Source: Acidimicrobiaceae bacterium
GTDB taxonomy: Bacteria; Actinomycetota; Acidimicrobiia; Acidimicrobiales; RAAP-2
Direction: 5' to 3'
Assembly (NCBI GenBank): GCA_027306605.1
Contig: DAHUZK010000017.1
Span: 1 to 64,000, forward strand
DNA length: 64,000 bases
The first letter of the stretch is position 1. Every line of letters starts with the position of its first letter. Below the pieces are notes generated by a model. That model saw only the letters and a program-made list of their open reading frames with translations, did no database searches and was not told the DNA's origin. The translations under genes were made by a program, and so were the position numbers. This document shows positions 23,083 to 31,622 of the stretch, piece by piece.

Positions 23083-24567
23083 TCAGGTGGAGCCCGGGGG
23101 GAGGAGAGCCTCGACGGACGCCCAGCTGAAGACGTGGCGATGCACGGGCGCGCGCGCCACGGCCAAGGTGACTGCCATGGACGTCCCCCGGACGTCGCCA
23201 CGGTGCGTGTCACCGTGCGGGTCGAGGGCAGCCCCCATGACCAGGTTCGGTCCCGAGCCGAAGTCATCGAGGATGCCCTTGCGGTGCCCCCAGCACCCTT
23301 GGGCGCCGCGGCGTGGGCAGTCGAGATTCCCGCTGCCGTATCCGTCGTCGTACATCCAGCCGTAGACGGCGTCGAGTCCGTTGGACGACCCACCCGCCCA
23401 TTCGGCGTCGTCGAGGACGTAGTTCCGTCCCGGATCCGGGGGGTCGTTCGCATCGTCTGCGCCGCGTTGTGCGTTGCGGTCGAGCGGGCCGATCAGACCT
23501 CCGAAGGGTGGCAGTCCGCGGTCGACGCGCTCGAGGTCCACCGCCACGAACAACTGCTCGGGCACGCTGAGCTTGGCGAACCCCGAAGGAAGGACCAGTG
23601 GACGCAGGCCCTCGAGCGCGTGTGCGTGGTCGATCGCGGCGAGAACGGCATCGAGGCAGGCGGGCGATTCGTCGAGGCCGGCGGCGCACACCTGCGTGAA
23701 GTCGGGCACGGGGGCGATGTTGGCGTTCGGGTCGGGGATCCCGCTGTTCGACTCGGAGTCCGGGACGGCGCGCAGGGGAGTCAAGACGCCGGCCGACGTG
23801 GCGGCCAGGGCATCCTTCCACGTGTAGGCGAAGGGGACCGCGCCCCCGGTGTCGACGGCAAGGGTGGCGGCGAGCGAGGAGCCGCCCCGGTCGCCGGCGC
23901 TGTCGCCCTCGGCGACGTACCCCGCCCCCATGGCGAGCAGGTGCCCGGACCGGCCGAACCGGGTGAGCACGATGCCGCGGTCCGCCCAGCATCCTGATGT
24001 CTGTCCGCCGCCGCAGCCCGGAACCCCGCTCGTCGGCCCATCGTCGTACATCCACTGGAAGTCGGCGTCGAGTCCGTTGTCGACCTCGCCGATCCACTCG
24101 GTCTGGGCGGACGCGAAGCCCTCTCCGGGCCGCGCCGGGAGCCGTGCGCCGTCAGCCGCTCGTTGCGCCCTCGCGTCGAGCACGCGGGAGAGACCAGTGA
24201 ACGGTGCGAGGCCTCGATCGACCCGCTCGCGGTCGACGGCCACGAAGAGCTGCTCGGGGACGCTCAGGCTGGCGAAGTCCGCCGGCAGGACCATGGGTCC
24301 TACGCCCTCGCGCGCCCGGGCGGCGTCGATCGCCTGCAGGGTCAGGCGCAGGCAGACGGACGAAGAGTCGGCGCCGACCGGTGCACACGTCTGGGTGTAG
24401 TCGGGGGTGGGGACGACCGAACGCGTCGGCACGTCGGGCGGCGCGGACGACGAGGCGGTGCCACCGCCGACCGCCAGCACACCGAGCACGAGCGCCGTCA
24501 CCACGGGGACGGTGACCGTTCGACCCCGCCACCGGCCCAACCGCCGACCCCACCGCCACCGGCCCAA
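23083..24567 (-). CDS. Exported protein with two tandem CAP-like domains
   Basis: About 494 residues. A basic N-terminus (RRLGRWR twice) precedes a hydrophobic helix PVVTALVLGVLAVGGG and an Ala/Ser-rich cleavage region, i.e. a signal peptide or anchor. Two homologous units of about 190 residues follow (about 50-245 and 260-480), each with LSVPEQLFVAVD-ERVDRGL-PPF, a GLDA-WMYDDG strand and a C-GCW cysteine pair. The layout resembles CAP/SCP extracellular domains. No ATG or GTG precedes the signal helix after the neighbouring methyltransferase stop; TTG 24567 or TTG 24540, one in each copy of a 27-bp repeat, are the likely starts. Confidence 0.7.
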   Translation of the reverse strand: MGRWRWGRRLGRWRGRTVTVPVVTALVLGVLAVGGGTASSSAPPDVPTRSVVPTPDYTQTCAPVGADSSSVCLRLTLQAIDAARAREGVGPMVLPADFASLSVPEQLFVAVDRERVDRGLAPFTGLSRVLDARAQRAADGARLPARPGEGFASAQTEWIGEVDNGLDADFQWMYDDGPTSGVPGCGGGQTSGCWADRGIVLTRFGRSGHLLAMGAGYVAEGDSAGDRGGSSLAATLAVDTGGAVPFAYTWKDALAATSAGVLTPLRAVPDSESNSGIPDPNANIAPVPDFTQVCAAGLDESPACLDAVLAAIDHAHALEGLRPLVLPSGFAKLSVPEQLFVAVDLERVDRGLPPFGGLIGPLDRNAQRGADDANDPPDPGRNYVLDDAEWAGGSSNGLDAVYGWMYDDGYGSGNLDCPRRGAQGCWGHRKGILDDFGSGPNLVMGAALDPHGDTHRGDVRGTSMAVTLAVARAPVHRHVFSWASVEALLPPGST

Positions 24568-24578
24568 CCGCCGACCCC
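24525..24578. repeat. 27-bp tandem repeat encoding the basic N-terminus
   Basis: On the plus strand the unit CGCCACCGGCCCAACCGCCG followed by ACCCCAC occurs twice in tandem, encoding WGRRLGRWR twice on the minus strand. Each copy supplies one possible TTG start codon, so copy number changes the length of the positively charged region of the signal sequence. Confidence 0.75.
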
Positions 24579-24629
24579 ACCGCCGCCGGCGACGCCGGAT
24601 CGGCGTCGGCGAAGCCTGGCCGGGTCGGC

Positions 24630-25247
24630 TCAGGCCGGCTTCTTCCCGACGCCGAGCGAAAGCCAGGTCCACGGCTTGGGTCCGCGGCCGTATCGCTGTT
24701 CGCTGCTCTCCATGGCGAAGCCGGCCGCTTCGACGAGGGTCGGCGCGTCGCGTGTCAGATGGCAGCCGTCGGCGAGGCGCTTCTGTACCGGGTCGAGTCG
24801 GTGTTGCCACCGCGCCACGTCGGGGTCGGGGGAAAGCCCGTGCTCGAGGAAGTGGACCGTGCCACCCGGTCGCAGCACCCGGTGGATCTCCGCCAGGGCC
24901 TTGGTGGGATCGGGCACCGTGCACAAGGTGAAGGTGCAGAGCGCGGCGTCGCAGGTGCCGTCGTCGAGCGGAATGTCCTGCCCGTCGAGCCCGACGTGCT
25001 CGACGGGCACCGCCGAGGCCTCGACGCGGTCTGCGGCCAGCCGGCGGGCGAGCCGGGCCGGTTCAACCGCCAGGACCATCTCGACCTCGGACGGGTAGTG
25101 CGGGACGTTGTGTCCCGAGCCGAAGCCGATCTCGACGACGGTCCCCCGCAAACCCTGGGCGGCCCGGGCGCGCCATCGGTCGAAGTCGGCGACGCCGCAG
25201 GCCAGGTCCACGAGCCTGGGGACCACGTGTTCCCGGTACACACCCAC
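24630..25247 (-). CDS. Class I SAM-dependent methyltransferase
   Basis: 205 residues of the UbiE/Methyltransf_11 type: motif I VVEIGFGSGHNVPHY, acidic end of strand 2 in LAVEPAR, motif II around LPLDDGTCDAALCTFTLCTV (split) and VLRPGGTVHFLEHG. The substrate is not indicated. GTG start 25247. Gap of 62 bp to the exported protein gene downstream, possibly one transcript. Confidence 0.88.
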   Translation of the reverse strand: MGVYREHVVPRLVDLACGVADFDRWRARAAQGLRGTVVEIGFGSGHNVPHYPSEVEMVLAVEPARLARRLAADRVEASAVPVEHVGLDGQDIPLDDGTCDAALCTFTLCTVPDPTKALAEIHRVLRPGGTVHFLEHGLSPDPDVARWQHRLDPVQKRLADGCHLTRDAPTLVEAAGFAMESSEQRYGRGPKPWTWLSLGVGKKPA

Positions 25248-25285
25248 GGGGCGACGTTAGTGCCGATCCGGTGAGGGAGAATCGC

Positions 25286-25318
25286 GTCGGCAGAGGGTCG
25301 GCAGAGGGTCGGCAGAAA
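25286..25318 (+). repeat. Three 11-bp repeats abutting the ribosome site
   Basis: GTCGGCAGAGG, GTCGGCAGAGG and GTCGGCAGAAA lie head to tail and the last merges with the AGAAAGG ribosome site of the GDT1 gene. The 11-bp phasing puts each copy on the same DNA face. It could be a regulator array or simple slippage. Confidence 0.8.
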
Positions 25319-25325
25319 GGTCTTC

Positions 25326-25922
25326 GTGCAACTCGACGTCGTGTTCGCCGTGATACCGATCATCTTCATCGGCGAGCTCCCCGACAAGACGATGTTCGCC
25401 TCCCTGGTGCTCTCCACCCGGGGACGGCCGTTCATCGTCTGGATCGGTGCCGCGGCAGCGTTCGCCGTCCACGTCGTCATCGCCGTGACGATCGGCGTCG
25501 CCTTGTTCCACCTGCTGCCCGCCCGGGTCCTGGACGGCTTCGTGGCCGCCATGTTCCTGGCGGGCGCCGCGCTGGCTGTGCGCGAGGTGGTCAAGCACCG
25601 CCAGACGGAGCAGGCGGAGGAGGAGCTCGTCGAACGCGAGCTCGCTTCCCATCGCCGGATCGCCGTGACGGCCTTTCTCGTGATCTTCCTGGCCGAATGG
25701 GGCGACCTCACCCAGATCCTGACGGCCAATCTGGCCGCCCGCTCTCACGATGCGCTCTCGGTCGGCGTCGGCGCGCTCGTCGCGCTGTGGGCCGTGGCCG
25801 GACTGGCCGTCGTGAGCGGGCAGAGCCTGCTCCGTTTCGTCGAAGTCACGACGGTCCGCATCGTGACGGCGGTCGTCCTGTTCGGCTTGGCGGGCTGGGC
25901 CGTGTGGGAAGCGGTGCGCTGA
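25326..25922 (+). CDS. GDT1/TMEM165-family cation exchanger (UPF0016)
   Basis: 198 residues, six predicted membrane helices in two inverted halves. Each half carries the family motif E-x-G-D-(K/R)-(T/S) in variant form: GELPDKTMFASL near residue 16 and AEWGDLTQILTA near 118. The charged loop RQTEQAEEELVEREL separates them. Members move Mn2+ or Ca2+ in exchange for protons. GTG start, preceded by AGAAAGG and the 11-bp repeats. No Mn riboswitch is apparent. Confidence 0.88.
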   Translation: MQLDVVFAVIPIIFIGELPDKTMFASLVLSTRGRPFIVWIGAAAAFAVHVVIAVTIGVALFHLLPARVLDGFVAAMFLAGAALAVREVVKHRQTEQAEEELVERELASHRRIAVTAFLVIFLAEWGDLTQILTANLAARSHDALSVGVGALVALWAVAGLAVVSGQSLLRFVEVTTVRIVTAVVLFGLAGWAVWEAVR

Positions 25923-26007
25923 GCGGCCGGGCCGTCCCGATGGCGCCGGCGGGCCGGCGTTGCATGGAGTCCTTGTGCCGGGTCCGGCCGGTCGATAGAA
26001 GAAGGGG

Positions 26008-27138
26008 ATGGAGAATCGGGGTGCGCCTGGTCCCGGACGTGTCGCCGCCGTCGCTGCCGCGCTCGGCCTCTGCTTGTCCGTGGTGCTCGTCCTCGCTGCC
26101 CCCGTGGCGGCGGCCACGGGGGTACAGCCCGCCTTCACCACCGTGCAGGCCCCGGGTGGGGCCGCCACGGCCGGCCGGCGGGTGATCGCGCTGACCTTCG
26201 ACGACGGGCCCGGGCCCTACACCCCGGCCGTGCTCTCCGTCCTCGAGCAGTACCGCGTCCCGGCAACGTTCTTCGAGGTCGGCGAGGAGGTCGCCCGCTA
26301 TCCGCAGGACGCGCGGCTGGTCAGCGCGGCCGGATACCCCGTCGAGAACCACACGTGGAGCCATCCCGACCTCAGCACGCTCCCGCCGTCGGGGGTGGCA
26401 GCACAGATCGACATGGCCCAGAGCGAGATCCGGGCCGTCACCGGCACGACACCCGACTGCCTCCGACCTCCCTACGACGCCTGGAACGCCGGTGTGCTCG
26501 GCGCCGTCGCGGCGCGGGGCATGACGACCATGAGCTATTCGGTGGATCCGCGTGACTGGACGAGGCCCGGGGTGCCCGCCATCGTCCAGGCGGTGGTCGG
26601 GGCCGCCTTCCCCGGCGCGGTCGTGGACATGCACGACGGCGGGGGGGATCGCTCACAGACGGTGGCGGCGCTGCCGCAGATCATCACGCGGTTGCGGGCC
26701 GCCGGCTACACCTTCGTCTCCATCTGCGGGGGATCGAGCTTCGGGCCACAGGTCACCGCGACCTATGGCTTCGGCGACGCCCCGGCGCCGGGCCCACCCC
26801 TCACGTCCAACCTGCCGCTGGTCGGAGGGGCGTCCACGCCGAGCGGCAACGGCTACTGGGAGGTGGCGGCCGACGGCGGCATCTTCGCCTTCGGCGACGC
26901 CGGCTTCCACGGCTCCATGGGCGGCACGCCCCTCAACGCGCCGGTCGTGGGCATGGCTGCCACGCCGAGCGGCAACGGCTACTGGGAGGTGGCGGCCGAC
27001 GGCGGCATCTTCGCCTTCGATGCCCCGTTCTTCGGCTCACGCGGGGGCGCGTCCGCGGTCGACCGGTTCTTCGGCATGGTGCCCACCCCCGGCGGCGGCG
27101 GCTACCTGCTCCTCGGCCAGCACCCACCCGGCGCCTGA
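26008..27138 (+). CDS. Secreted polysaccharide deacetylase with C-terminal GYW repeats
   Basis: 376 residues. A signal peptide (about 1-36, AALGLCLSVVLVLAAPVAAA) precedes a NodB domain: TFDDGPGPYT (catalytic and metal Asp), HTWSHPDL (metal His pair), RPPYDAWN and a VVDMHDGG motif (residues 45-245). The tail holds two copies of GYWEVAADGGIFAFGDAGF-type repeats and a third degenerate copy. Such repeats recur in secreted Acidimicrobiia proteins and probably form small beta units. It should deacetylate peptidoglycan or another GlcNAc polymer at the cell surface. ATG lies very close behind AGAAGAAGGGG. Confidence 0.88.
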   Translation: MENRGAPGPGRVAAVAAALGLCLSVVLVLAAPVAAATGVQPAFTTVQAPGGAATAGRRVIALTFDDGPGPYTPAVLSVLEQYRVPATFFEVGEEVARYPQDARLVSAAGYPVENHTWSHPDLSTLPPSGVAAQIDMAQSEIRAVTGTTPDCLRPPYDAWNAGVLGAVAARGMTTMSYSVDPRDWTRPGVPAIVQAVVGAAFPGAVVDMHDGGGDRSQTVAALPQIITRLRAAGYTFVSICGGSSFGPQVTATYGFGDAPAPGPPLTSNLPLVGGASTPSGNGYWEVAADGGIFAFGDAGFHGSMGGTPLNAPVVGMAATPSGNGYWEVAADGGIFAFDAPFFGSRGGASAVDRFFGMVPTPGGGGYLLLGQHPPGA

Positions 27139-27154
27139 AGCGCCGGGGCGCGGC

Positions 27155-27943
27155 TCAGGAGACGGGGGCGGCGAAGCGGTAGCCGATACCCCTGATCGTG
27201 GTGATCCAGCGCGGGTTCTCCGGATCCTCCTCTATCTTGAGGCGCACGCGTCGGATGTGCTCGGTGACGGTCGAACGGCCCTGCCACCGCCCGTTCGACC
27301 CCCAGACGCGCTCGAGGAGATCGTCCCGCGAGAAGACGCGACCCGGTGCGTTGGCCAGGAACGCCAGGAGGTCGAACTCCTTGCGCGTCATGGGGACGTC
27401 GGTCGAGTCGACGGTCACGGTGCGCGTGCCCTCGTCGATGACGAGGTCCCCGAATTCGAGTCGCATGGACGGAGCCGATGCGCCGCGTCGCAGGACGGCC
27501 CGCATCCGGGCCTCGAGCTCGGCGAAGGAGAAGGGCTTGGTCAACAGATCGTCCGCGCCCAGGTCGAGCAGGTCGATCCGCTCGCGCTCGGTGGCCCGGC
27601 CGGCGCAGACGATGACGGGCACCGTGCTCCCCAGCCGGATCTGGGAGAGGGTCTCCGACGTGCCGCCGCTCTCCTCGAGGTCGAGCACGACCACGTCGGC
27701 CGGGGAGGCGGACACCGATTCGAGGGTGGACCCCGTGGTGGTCGCCTCGGCGACGTTGTAACCGATCCGCCGCAGGTAGTGCTGCAGGGCACGCCGGCAG
27801 TTCCCGTCGTCCTCGGCCACGAGGACAGTGGTGCCCGCCACGCCGTCGGCGGCAGCGCCGATCAGGAGCCGCTCGTCGTCGAGGGCGCGCAGGCCCTCGT
27901 GGTGCGGCCCGGTCAGAGCCGTCACATCCATCTGCACCGTCAT
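27155..27943 (-). CDS. OmpR-type response regulator, atypical receiver
   Basis: 262 residues. Receiver at about 38-155 with acidic AEDD, phosphoacceptor Asp88 (VVVLDLEES) and Lys136 (LLTKPFSF). The conserved switch Ser/Thr is Ala114 (VIVCAGR) and the usual DLxLPG loop is lost, so signalling by phosphorylation may be altered. A winged-helix DNA-binding domain (165-260) has PMTRKEFDLLAFLA, LLERVWG and WITTIRGIGYRF. It is a paralogue of the gene just upstream at 28058-28843. No histidine kinase is nearby. Confidence 0.9.
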   Translation of the reverse strand: MTVQMDVTALTGPHHEGLRALDDERLLIGAAADGVAGTTVLVAEDDGNCRRALQHYLRRIGYNVAEATTTGSTLESVSASPADVVVLDLEESGGTSETLSQIRLGSTVPVIVCAGRATERERIDLLDLGADDLLTKPFSFAELEARMRAVLRRGASAPSMRLEFGDLVIDEGTRTVTVDSTDVPMTRKEFDLLAFLANAPGRVFSRDDLLERVWGSNGRWQGRSTVTEHIRRVRLKIEEDPENPRWITTIRGIGYRFAAPVS

Positions 27944-28034
27944 GCGCCCCGCCCCCCTCGTCCCCCTCGTCCGTCGGCCAGTGCCTGGTCATCCACAATG
28001 TCGGCCGCCTTCGGGCGATGCTCCATAGGTCTTT

Positions 28035-28049
28035 CGGCCCAAAAGGCCG
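28035..28049 (-). terminator. Small hairpin downstream of the second response regulator
   Basis: CGGCC-CAAAA-GGCCG on the plus strand; as RNA of the minus strand this is a GGCC stem with a UUUUG loop, 9 bp past the stop of the 28058-28843 gene. A weak terminator or processing site at best. Confidence 0.3.
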
Positions 28050-28057
28050 CGCGTCGC

Positions 28058-28843
28058 CTAGGACTCGGGGAGGGAGAAGCGGTAGCCCACGCCGCGGACA
28101 GTGGTGATCCAGCGAGGCGAGTCCGGATCGGGCTCGATCTTGAGCCGGACCCGGCGCACGTGCTCGGTGACGGTCGAACGGCCTTGCCACTCCTCGGTGC
28201 TGCCCCACACCCGTTCGAGCAGGTCCTCACGGGTGAACACCTGGCCGGGCGAGGCGGCGAGGAACGCCAGGAGGTCGAACTCCTTGCGGGTCATGGGGAC
28301 CACCTCGTCACAGACGGTGACGGTGCGGGTGTCGCGGTCGACCACCAGGTCGCCGTAGTGCAGACAGGTGGCGGCAGGCTCGGTGTTGCCGCGACGCAAC
28401 ACGGCGCGCACGCGCGCCTCGAGTTCGGCGAACGAGAACGGCTTGACCACGAAGTCGTCGGCGCCCAGGTTGAGGGTCCGGATGCGGTCCTCTTCGGAGT
28501 CCCGGCCGGAGCAGACGATCACCGGGACGGCACTGTGGCGGCGGATCTTGGCCAACACGTCGCTCCCGTCGAAACCGGGGAGTCCGAGGTCGAGGATGAC
28601 GAGGCTGGCCGAGTGCTGGAAGACGGCGCGCAGGGTCGAGGGACCGTCGGTCGCCTCGGTCACGCGGTAGCCGCTCCTGTCGAAGTACTGGTGCAGGGCC
28701 GACCGGCAGCTGTGGTCGTCCTCGGCGATGAGGATCGTCCGCTCGCCCGCGGGATCGGCGGCGTAGCGGGGGACGGCGTCCGGGCCCTGATCCTCCGTCG
28801 CGGTCCTCGCCACACGGTGTCGAGTCTGGGCGCGGGTCGCCAT
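28058..28843 (-). CDS. OmpR-type response regulator (paralogue of 27155-27943)
   Basis: 261 residues. The receiver is canonical: AEDD, LVILDLGLPGFDGSDV, switch Ser in VIVCSGR, Lys in VVKPFSF. The winged-helix domain is nearly identical to the neighbour's (PMTRKEFDLLAFLAASPGQV, VRLKIEPDPDSPRWITTVRG). ATG 28843 is chosen as the only start compatible with the receiver; no ribosome site is obvious. The duplicated pair, one with a normal and one with a degraded receiver, suggests division of labour at the same DNA sites (inference). Confidence 0.9.
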   Translation of the reverse strand: MATRAQTRHRVARTATEDQGPDAVPRYAADPAGERTILIAEDDHSCRSALHQYFDRSGYRVTEATDGPSTLRAVFQHSASLVILDLGLPGFDGSDVLAKIRRHSAVPVIVCSGRDSEEDRIRTLNLGADDFVVKPFSFAELEARVRAVLRRGNTEPAATCLHYGDLVVDRDTRTVTVCDEVVPMTRKEFDLLAFLAASPGQVFTREDLLERVWGSTEEWQGRSTVTEHVRRVRLKIEPDPDSPRWITTVRGVGYRFSLPES

Positions 28844-29191
28844 GTCGGAGCGCGGTTTCACGCGGCGCAGGGCCTGTTCCGACGCATCGAGCCCCCCGTC
28901 CCCACTCGTTTTCCACCCCGTGTGGCCATGGACCCCTCTTCGGCGTTCCGTGGGGGAACCTTGAGGAATCGACCGGCGCCAGCGGGCGCGCCGCGCCGGC
29001 GACGGTCCCCCGTTGCAGGACGGTTGCAGTGGGCCTGCAACCGTCCGACAACGGTCACGCAACTGACCTGCAAGAACGTGATCATTTAGACTTGTTGTCA
29101 CTCCTGAAGACGCGAAATCCGCATGGTCTGGTGTGTGACCGCACAAGGAGTGGCATCGGGTGGTCGGTGCCGAACGAGGGAGGGGGAAAAC
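28844..29191. other. 348-bp gene-free divergent control region
   Basis: Between the response regulator and the sigma-factor gene. It holds the 12-bp inverted repeat at 29018-29046 and, from about 29075, an AT-rich tract (GATCATTTAGACTTGTTG) likely to contain the sigma-gene promoter. The leader after it can fold a GGTC...GACC hairpin (about 29125-29140). Short open frames here show no recognisable protein. Confidence 0.5.
29018..29046. promoter_or_regulatory. Perfect 12-bp inverted repeat upstream of the sigma gene
   Basis: GGACGGTTGCAG - TGGGC - CTGCAACCGTCC, a 29-bp element with no mismatch in the 12-bp arms. It lies about 145 bp before the GTG of the sigma gene and 175 bp before the response regulator. 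It could be an operator for either gene or an RNA hairpin; no T-run follows. Confidence 0.6.
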
Positions 29192-30082
29192 GTGGGATCG
29201 ACGATGCGTCAGACCACGGAGCCGGAGTCGGTGGGTGGCATCGAAGCCATCTGGTCCGAGTTCAAGAGGACGGGGGCGCAGGAGCTGCGCAACCAGCTGA
29301 TCGTCCACTATTCGCCGTTCGTCAAGTACGTGGCGGGCCGGGTCCTGGCGGGGCTGCCCCGCCACTTCGACGAGGAGGACCTGATCAGCTACGGCATCAT
29401 CGGTCTGATCGACGCCATCGAGCGCTTCGAGCTGGACCGGAATCTTCGGTTCGAGACCTACGCCATTCCGCGGATCAAGGGAGCCATCATCGACGAGCTG
29501 CGCTCGATCGACTGGGTGCCTCGCTCGGTGCGGACGAAGGCACGGGCGGTCGAGCAGGCCTTCACCAGCCTGGAGGCCACGCTGCACCGCACGCCGAACG
29601 ATGCCGAGGTCGCCGCCGAGCTCGAGATGAGCGTCACGGAGTTCCACAAGGCGCTGCGCAAGATCTCCACCGTCGGCATGATGGCGCTCGACGAGGTCCT
29701 GCGCGGCGGCGACCGCTCGGAGCGCTCGACCCTGGGCGACACGCTGCCCGACGGCGGCAGCGGCCCGGTGGACACCTTCGAGGCCAAGGAATCAAAGGAG
29801 GCTCTGGTGGCGGCCGTGGAGGGCATGCCGGAGCGAGAGCGGACCGTGCTCATGATGTACTACTACGACGGGCTCACGCTGACGGAGATCGGGGACGTGC
29901 TCGGGGTGACCGAGAGCAGGGTCTGCCAGATCCACACGAAGGCCCTGCGCCAGCTCCGCTCCAAGTTGGCCGACCGCCCGGAGCCTGCGCCCCGCAAGCC
30001 GGTGGTGACGCGGCCGTCGGCGGGCCGGGTCACGACGCGTCAGCGGGTCGACCGGGCCCGCCTGCAGCTGATCGCCAGCTAG
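29192..30082 (+). CDS. FliA/WhiG-type alternative sigma factor
   Basis: 296 residues. Region 2 is [15 protein letters not shown] ... [21 protein letters not shown] with [19 protein letters not shown]; region 3 contains [17 protein letters not shown]; region 4 has [20 protein letters not shown]. This is the sigma-28 class: WhiG in sporulating actinobacteria, FliA with flagella. No flagellar or sporulation gene is in the window, so the regulon is unknown. GTG 29192 follows GAGGGAGGGGG and is preferred to upstream frames lacking a ribosome site. A basic 35-residue tail follows region 4. Confidence 0.88.
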   Translation: MGSTMRQTTEPESVGGIEAIWSEFKRTGAQELRNQLIVHYSPFVKYVAGRVLAGLPRHFDEEDLISYGIIGLIDAIERFELDRNLRFETYAIPRIKGAIIDELRSIDWVPRSVRTKARAVEQAFTSLEATLHRTPNDAEVAAELEMSVTEFHKALRKISTVGMMALDEVLRGGDRSERSTLGDTLPDGGSGPVDTFEAKESKEALVAAVEGMPERERTVLMMYYYDGLTLTEIGDVLGVTESRVCQIHTKALRQLRSKLADRPEPAPRKPVVTRPSAGRVTTRQRVDRARLQLIAS

Positions 30083-30221
30083 CCCTTCGCTCGCCGCGGC
30101 GACCAGGGCGCCCGCTTCGGTCCGGCGTGCGCAACCCTCGGCCGGGCGCACCGGGAGGACCCGCTGTCCCCGGTACGGTACGGCCACACACACCCGTCCG
30201 ACGACGCCGACTGGGGGCACC

Positions 30222-31622
30222 ATGCCGCTGCACAAGAGGGAGACGGTCCGCGAGGGGATGCTCGACTCGATCTACGCCGATCGAGATCTCATGGCGACCC
30301 TGCCGTCGAGGAAGTTCCCCGATTCGGAGATGCGGGCGAACGACGCCTACCAGGCCATCGCCGACGAGCTCATGCTCGACGGCAACGCGCGGCAGAACCT
30401 GGCGACCTTCTGCCAGACCTGGGAGGAGCCGGAGATCCATCGCCTGATGGACATCTCCATCGACAAGAACCTGATCGACAAGGACGAATACCCGCAGACG
30501 GCGGAGCTGGAACGGCGCTGCGTCCAGATGCTCGCCGATCTGTGGAACGCGCCGCCCTCGGCCGAGGCGGTCGGCTGTTCGGCCATCGGCTCGTCCGAGG
30601 CGTGCATGCTGGGCGGGATGGCCGCCAAGTGGCGCTGGCGCGCCCGTCGCCGGGCGGCGGGGAAGCCGGCCGACGCGCCGAACATGGTCTGTGGGCCGGT
30701 CCAGGTGGTGTGGCACAAGTTCGCCCGCTACTGGGACGTCGAGATGCGCGAGGTACCCATGGCGCCCGGCCGCTATGCGATGGACCCCGAGCAGATGCTC
30801 GAGCGCGTCGACGAGAACACGATCATGGTGGTGCCGACGTTCGGTGTGACCTACACGGGCGCCTACGAGCCCGTGCTCGAGCTCTCGCGGGCACTGGACG
30901 AATTGCAGGAGCGCAGCGGTCTCGACGTCGACATCCACGTGGACGGTGCCAGCGGGGCGTTCCTGGCCCCCTTCTGCGCCCCCGAGGTCGAGTGGGACTT
31001 CAGGGTTCCCCGGGTGAAGTCCATCAGTACCTCCGGGCACAAGTTCGGACTGGCTCCGCTCGGGGTCGGCTGGGTCCTGTGGCGCGACGCCGCCGAGCTG
31101 CCCGACGACCTCATCTTCCACGTGACCTATCTCGGCGGCGACATGCCGGTGTTCCAGATCAACTTCTCACGTCCGGCCGGTCAGGTGGTCTCGCAGTACT
31201 ACAACTTCGTGCGCCTCGGACGCGACGGGTACCGGGACGTGCACGACGCCTGCTACGAGACGGGGAAGTTCCTGGCCGAGGAGGTGGTCAAGCTGGGCCC
31301 CTTCGAGCTCCTGTGCGACGCCGATCCCGCCACCGGCATCCCGGCGGTCACCTGGCGCATCAAGGAAGGCGAGGAACCCGGCTACACGCTCTACGACGTC
31401 GCCGACCGGTTGCGGGCACGAGGCTGGCAGGTGCCCGCGTACCCGCTCACCGGTTCGGTCTCCGACATCTCCGTGCAGCGGATCCTGGTGCGCCAGGGCG
31501 TCAGCCGTGACCTGGCCGGCCTGCTGCTCGAGGACATGGAGCAATCGATGGCACACTTCGACCGTCATCCCGTGACGGTCCCGATGACCAAGGAGGAGTC
31601 GGGAGGCTTCAGCCACCTCTGA
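30222..31622 (+). CDS. gadB: Glutamate decarboxylase (PLP-dependent)
   Basis: 466 residues, the full length of bacterial GadA/GadB. Features: [39 protein letters not shown], the PLP-aspartate region [12 protein letters not shown], and the Schiff-base lysine in [13 protein letters not shown]. It converts glutamate to GABA with proton uptake, usually for acid resistance. No GABA antiporter is adjacent. ATG 30222. Its 3' end overlaps the convergent membrane-protein gene by 14 bp. Confidence 0.93.
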   Translation: MPLHKRETVREGMLDSIYADRDLMATLPSRKFPDSEMRANDAYQAIADELMLDGNARQNLATFCQTWEEPEIHRLMDISIDKNLIDKDEYPQTAELERRCVQMLADLWNAPPSAEAVGCSAIGSSEACMLGGMAAKWRWRARRRAAGKPADAPNMVCGPVQVVWHKFARYWDVEMREVPMAPGRYAMDPEQMLERVDENTIMVVPTFGVTYTGAYEPVLELSRALDELQERSGLDVDIHVDGASGAFLAPFCAPEVEWDFRVPRVKSISTSGHKFGLAPLGVGWVLWRDAAELPDDLIFHVTYLGGDMPVFQINFSRPAGQVVSQYYNFVRLGRDGYRDVHDACYETGKFLAEEVVKLGPFELLCDADPATGIPAVTWRIKEGEEPGYTLYDVADRLRARGWQVPAYPLTGSVSDISVQRILVRQGVSRDLAGLLLEDMEQSMAHFDRHPVTVPMTKEESGGFSHL

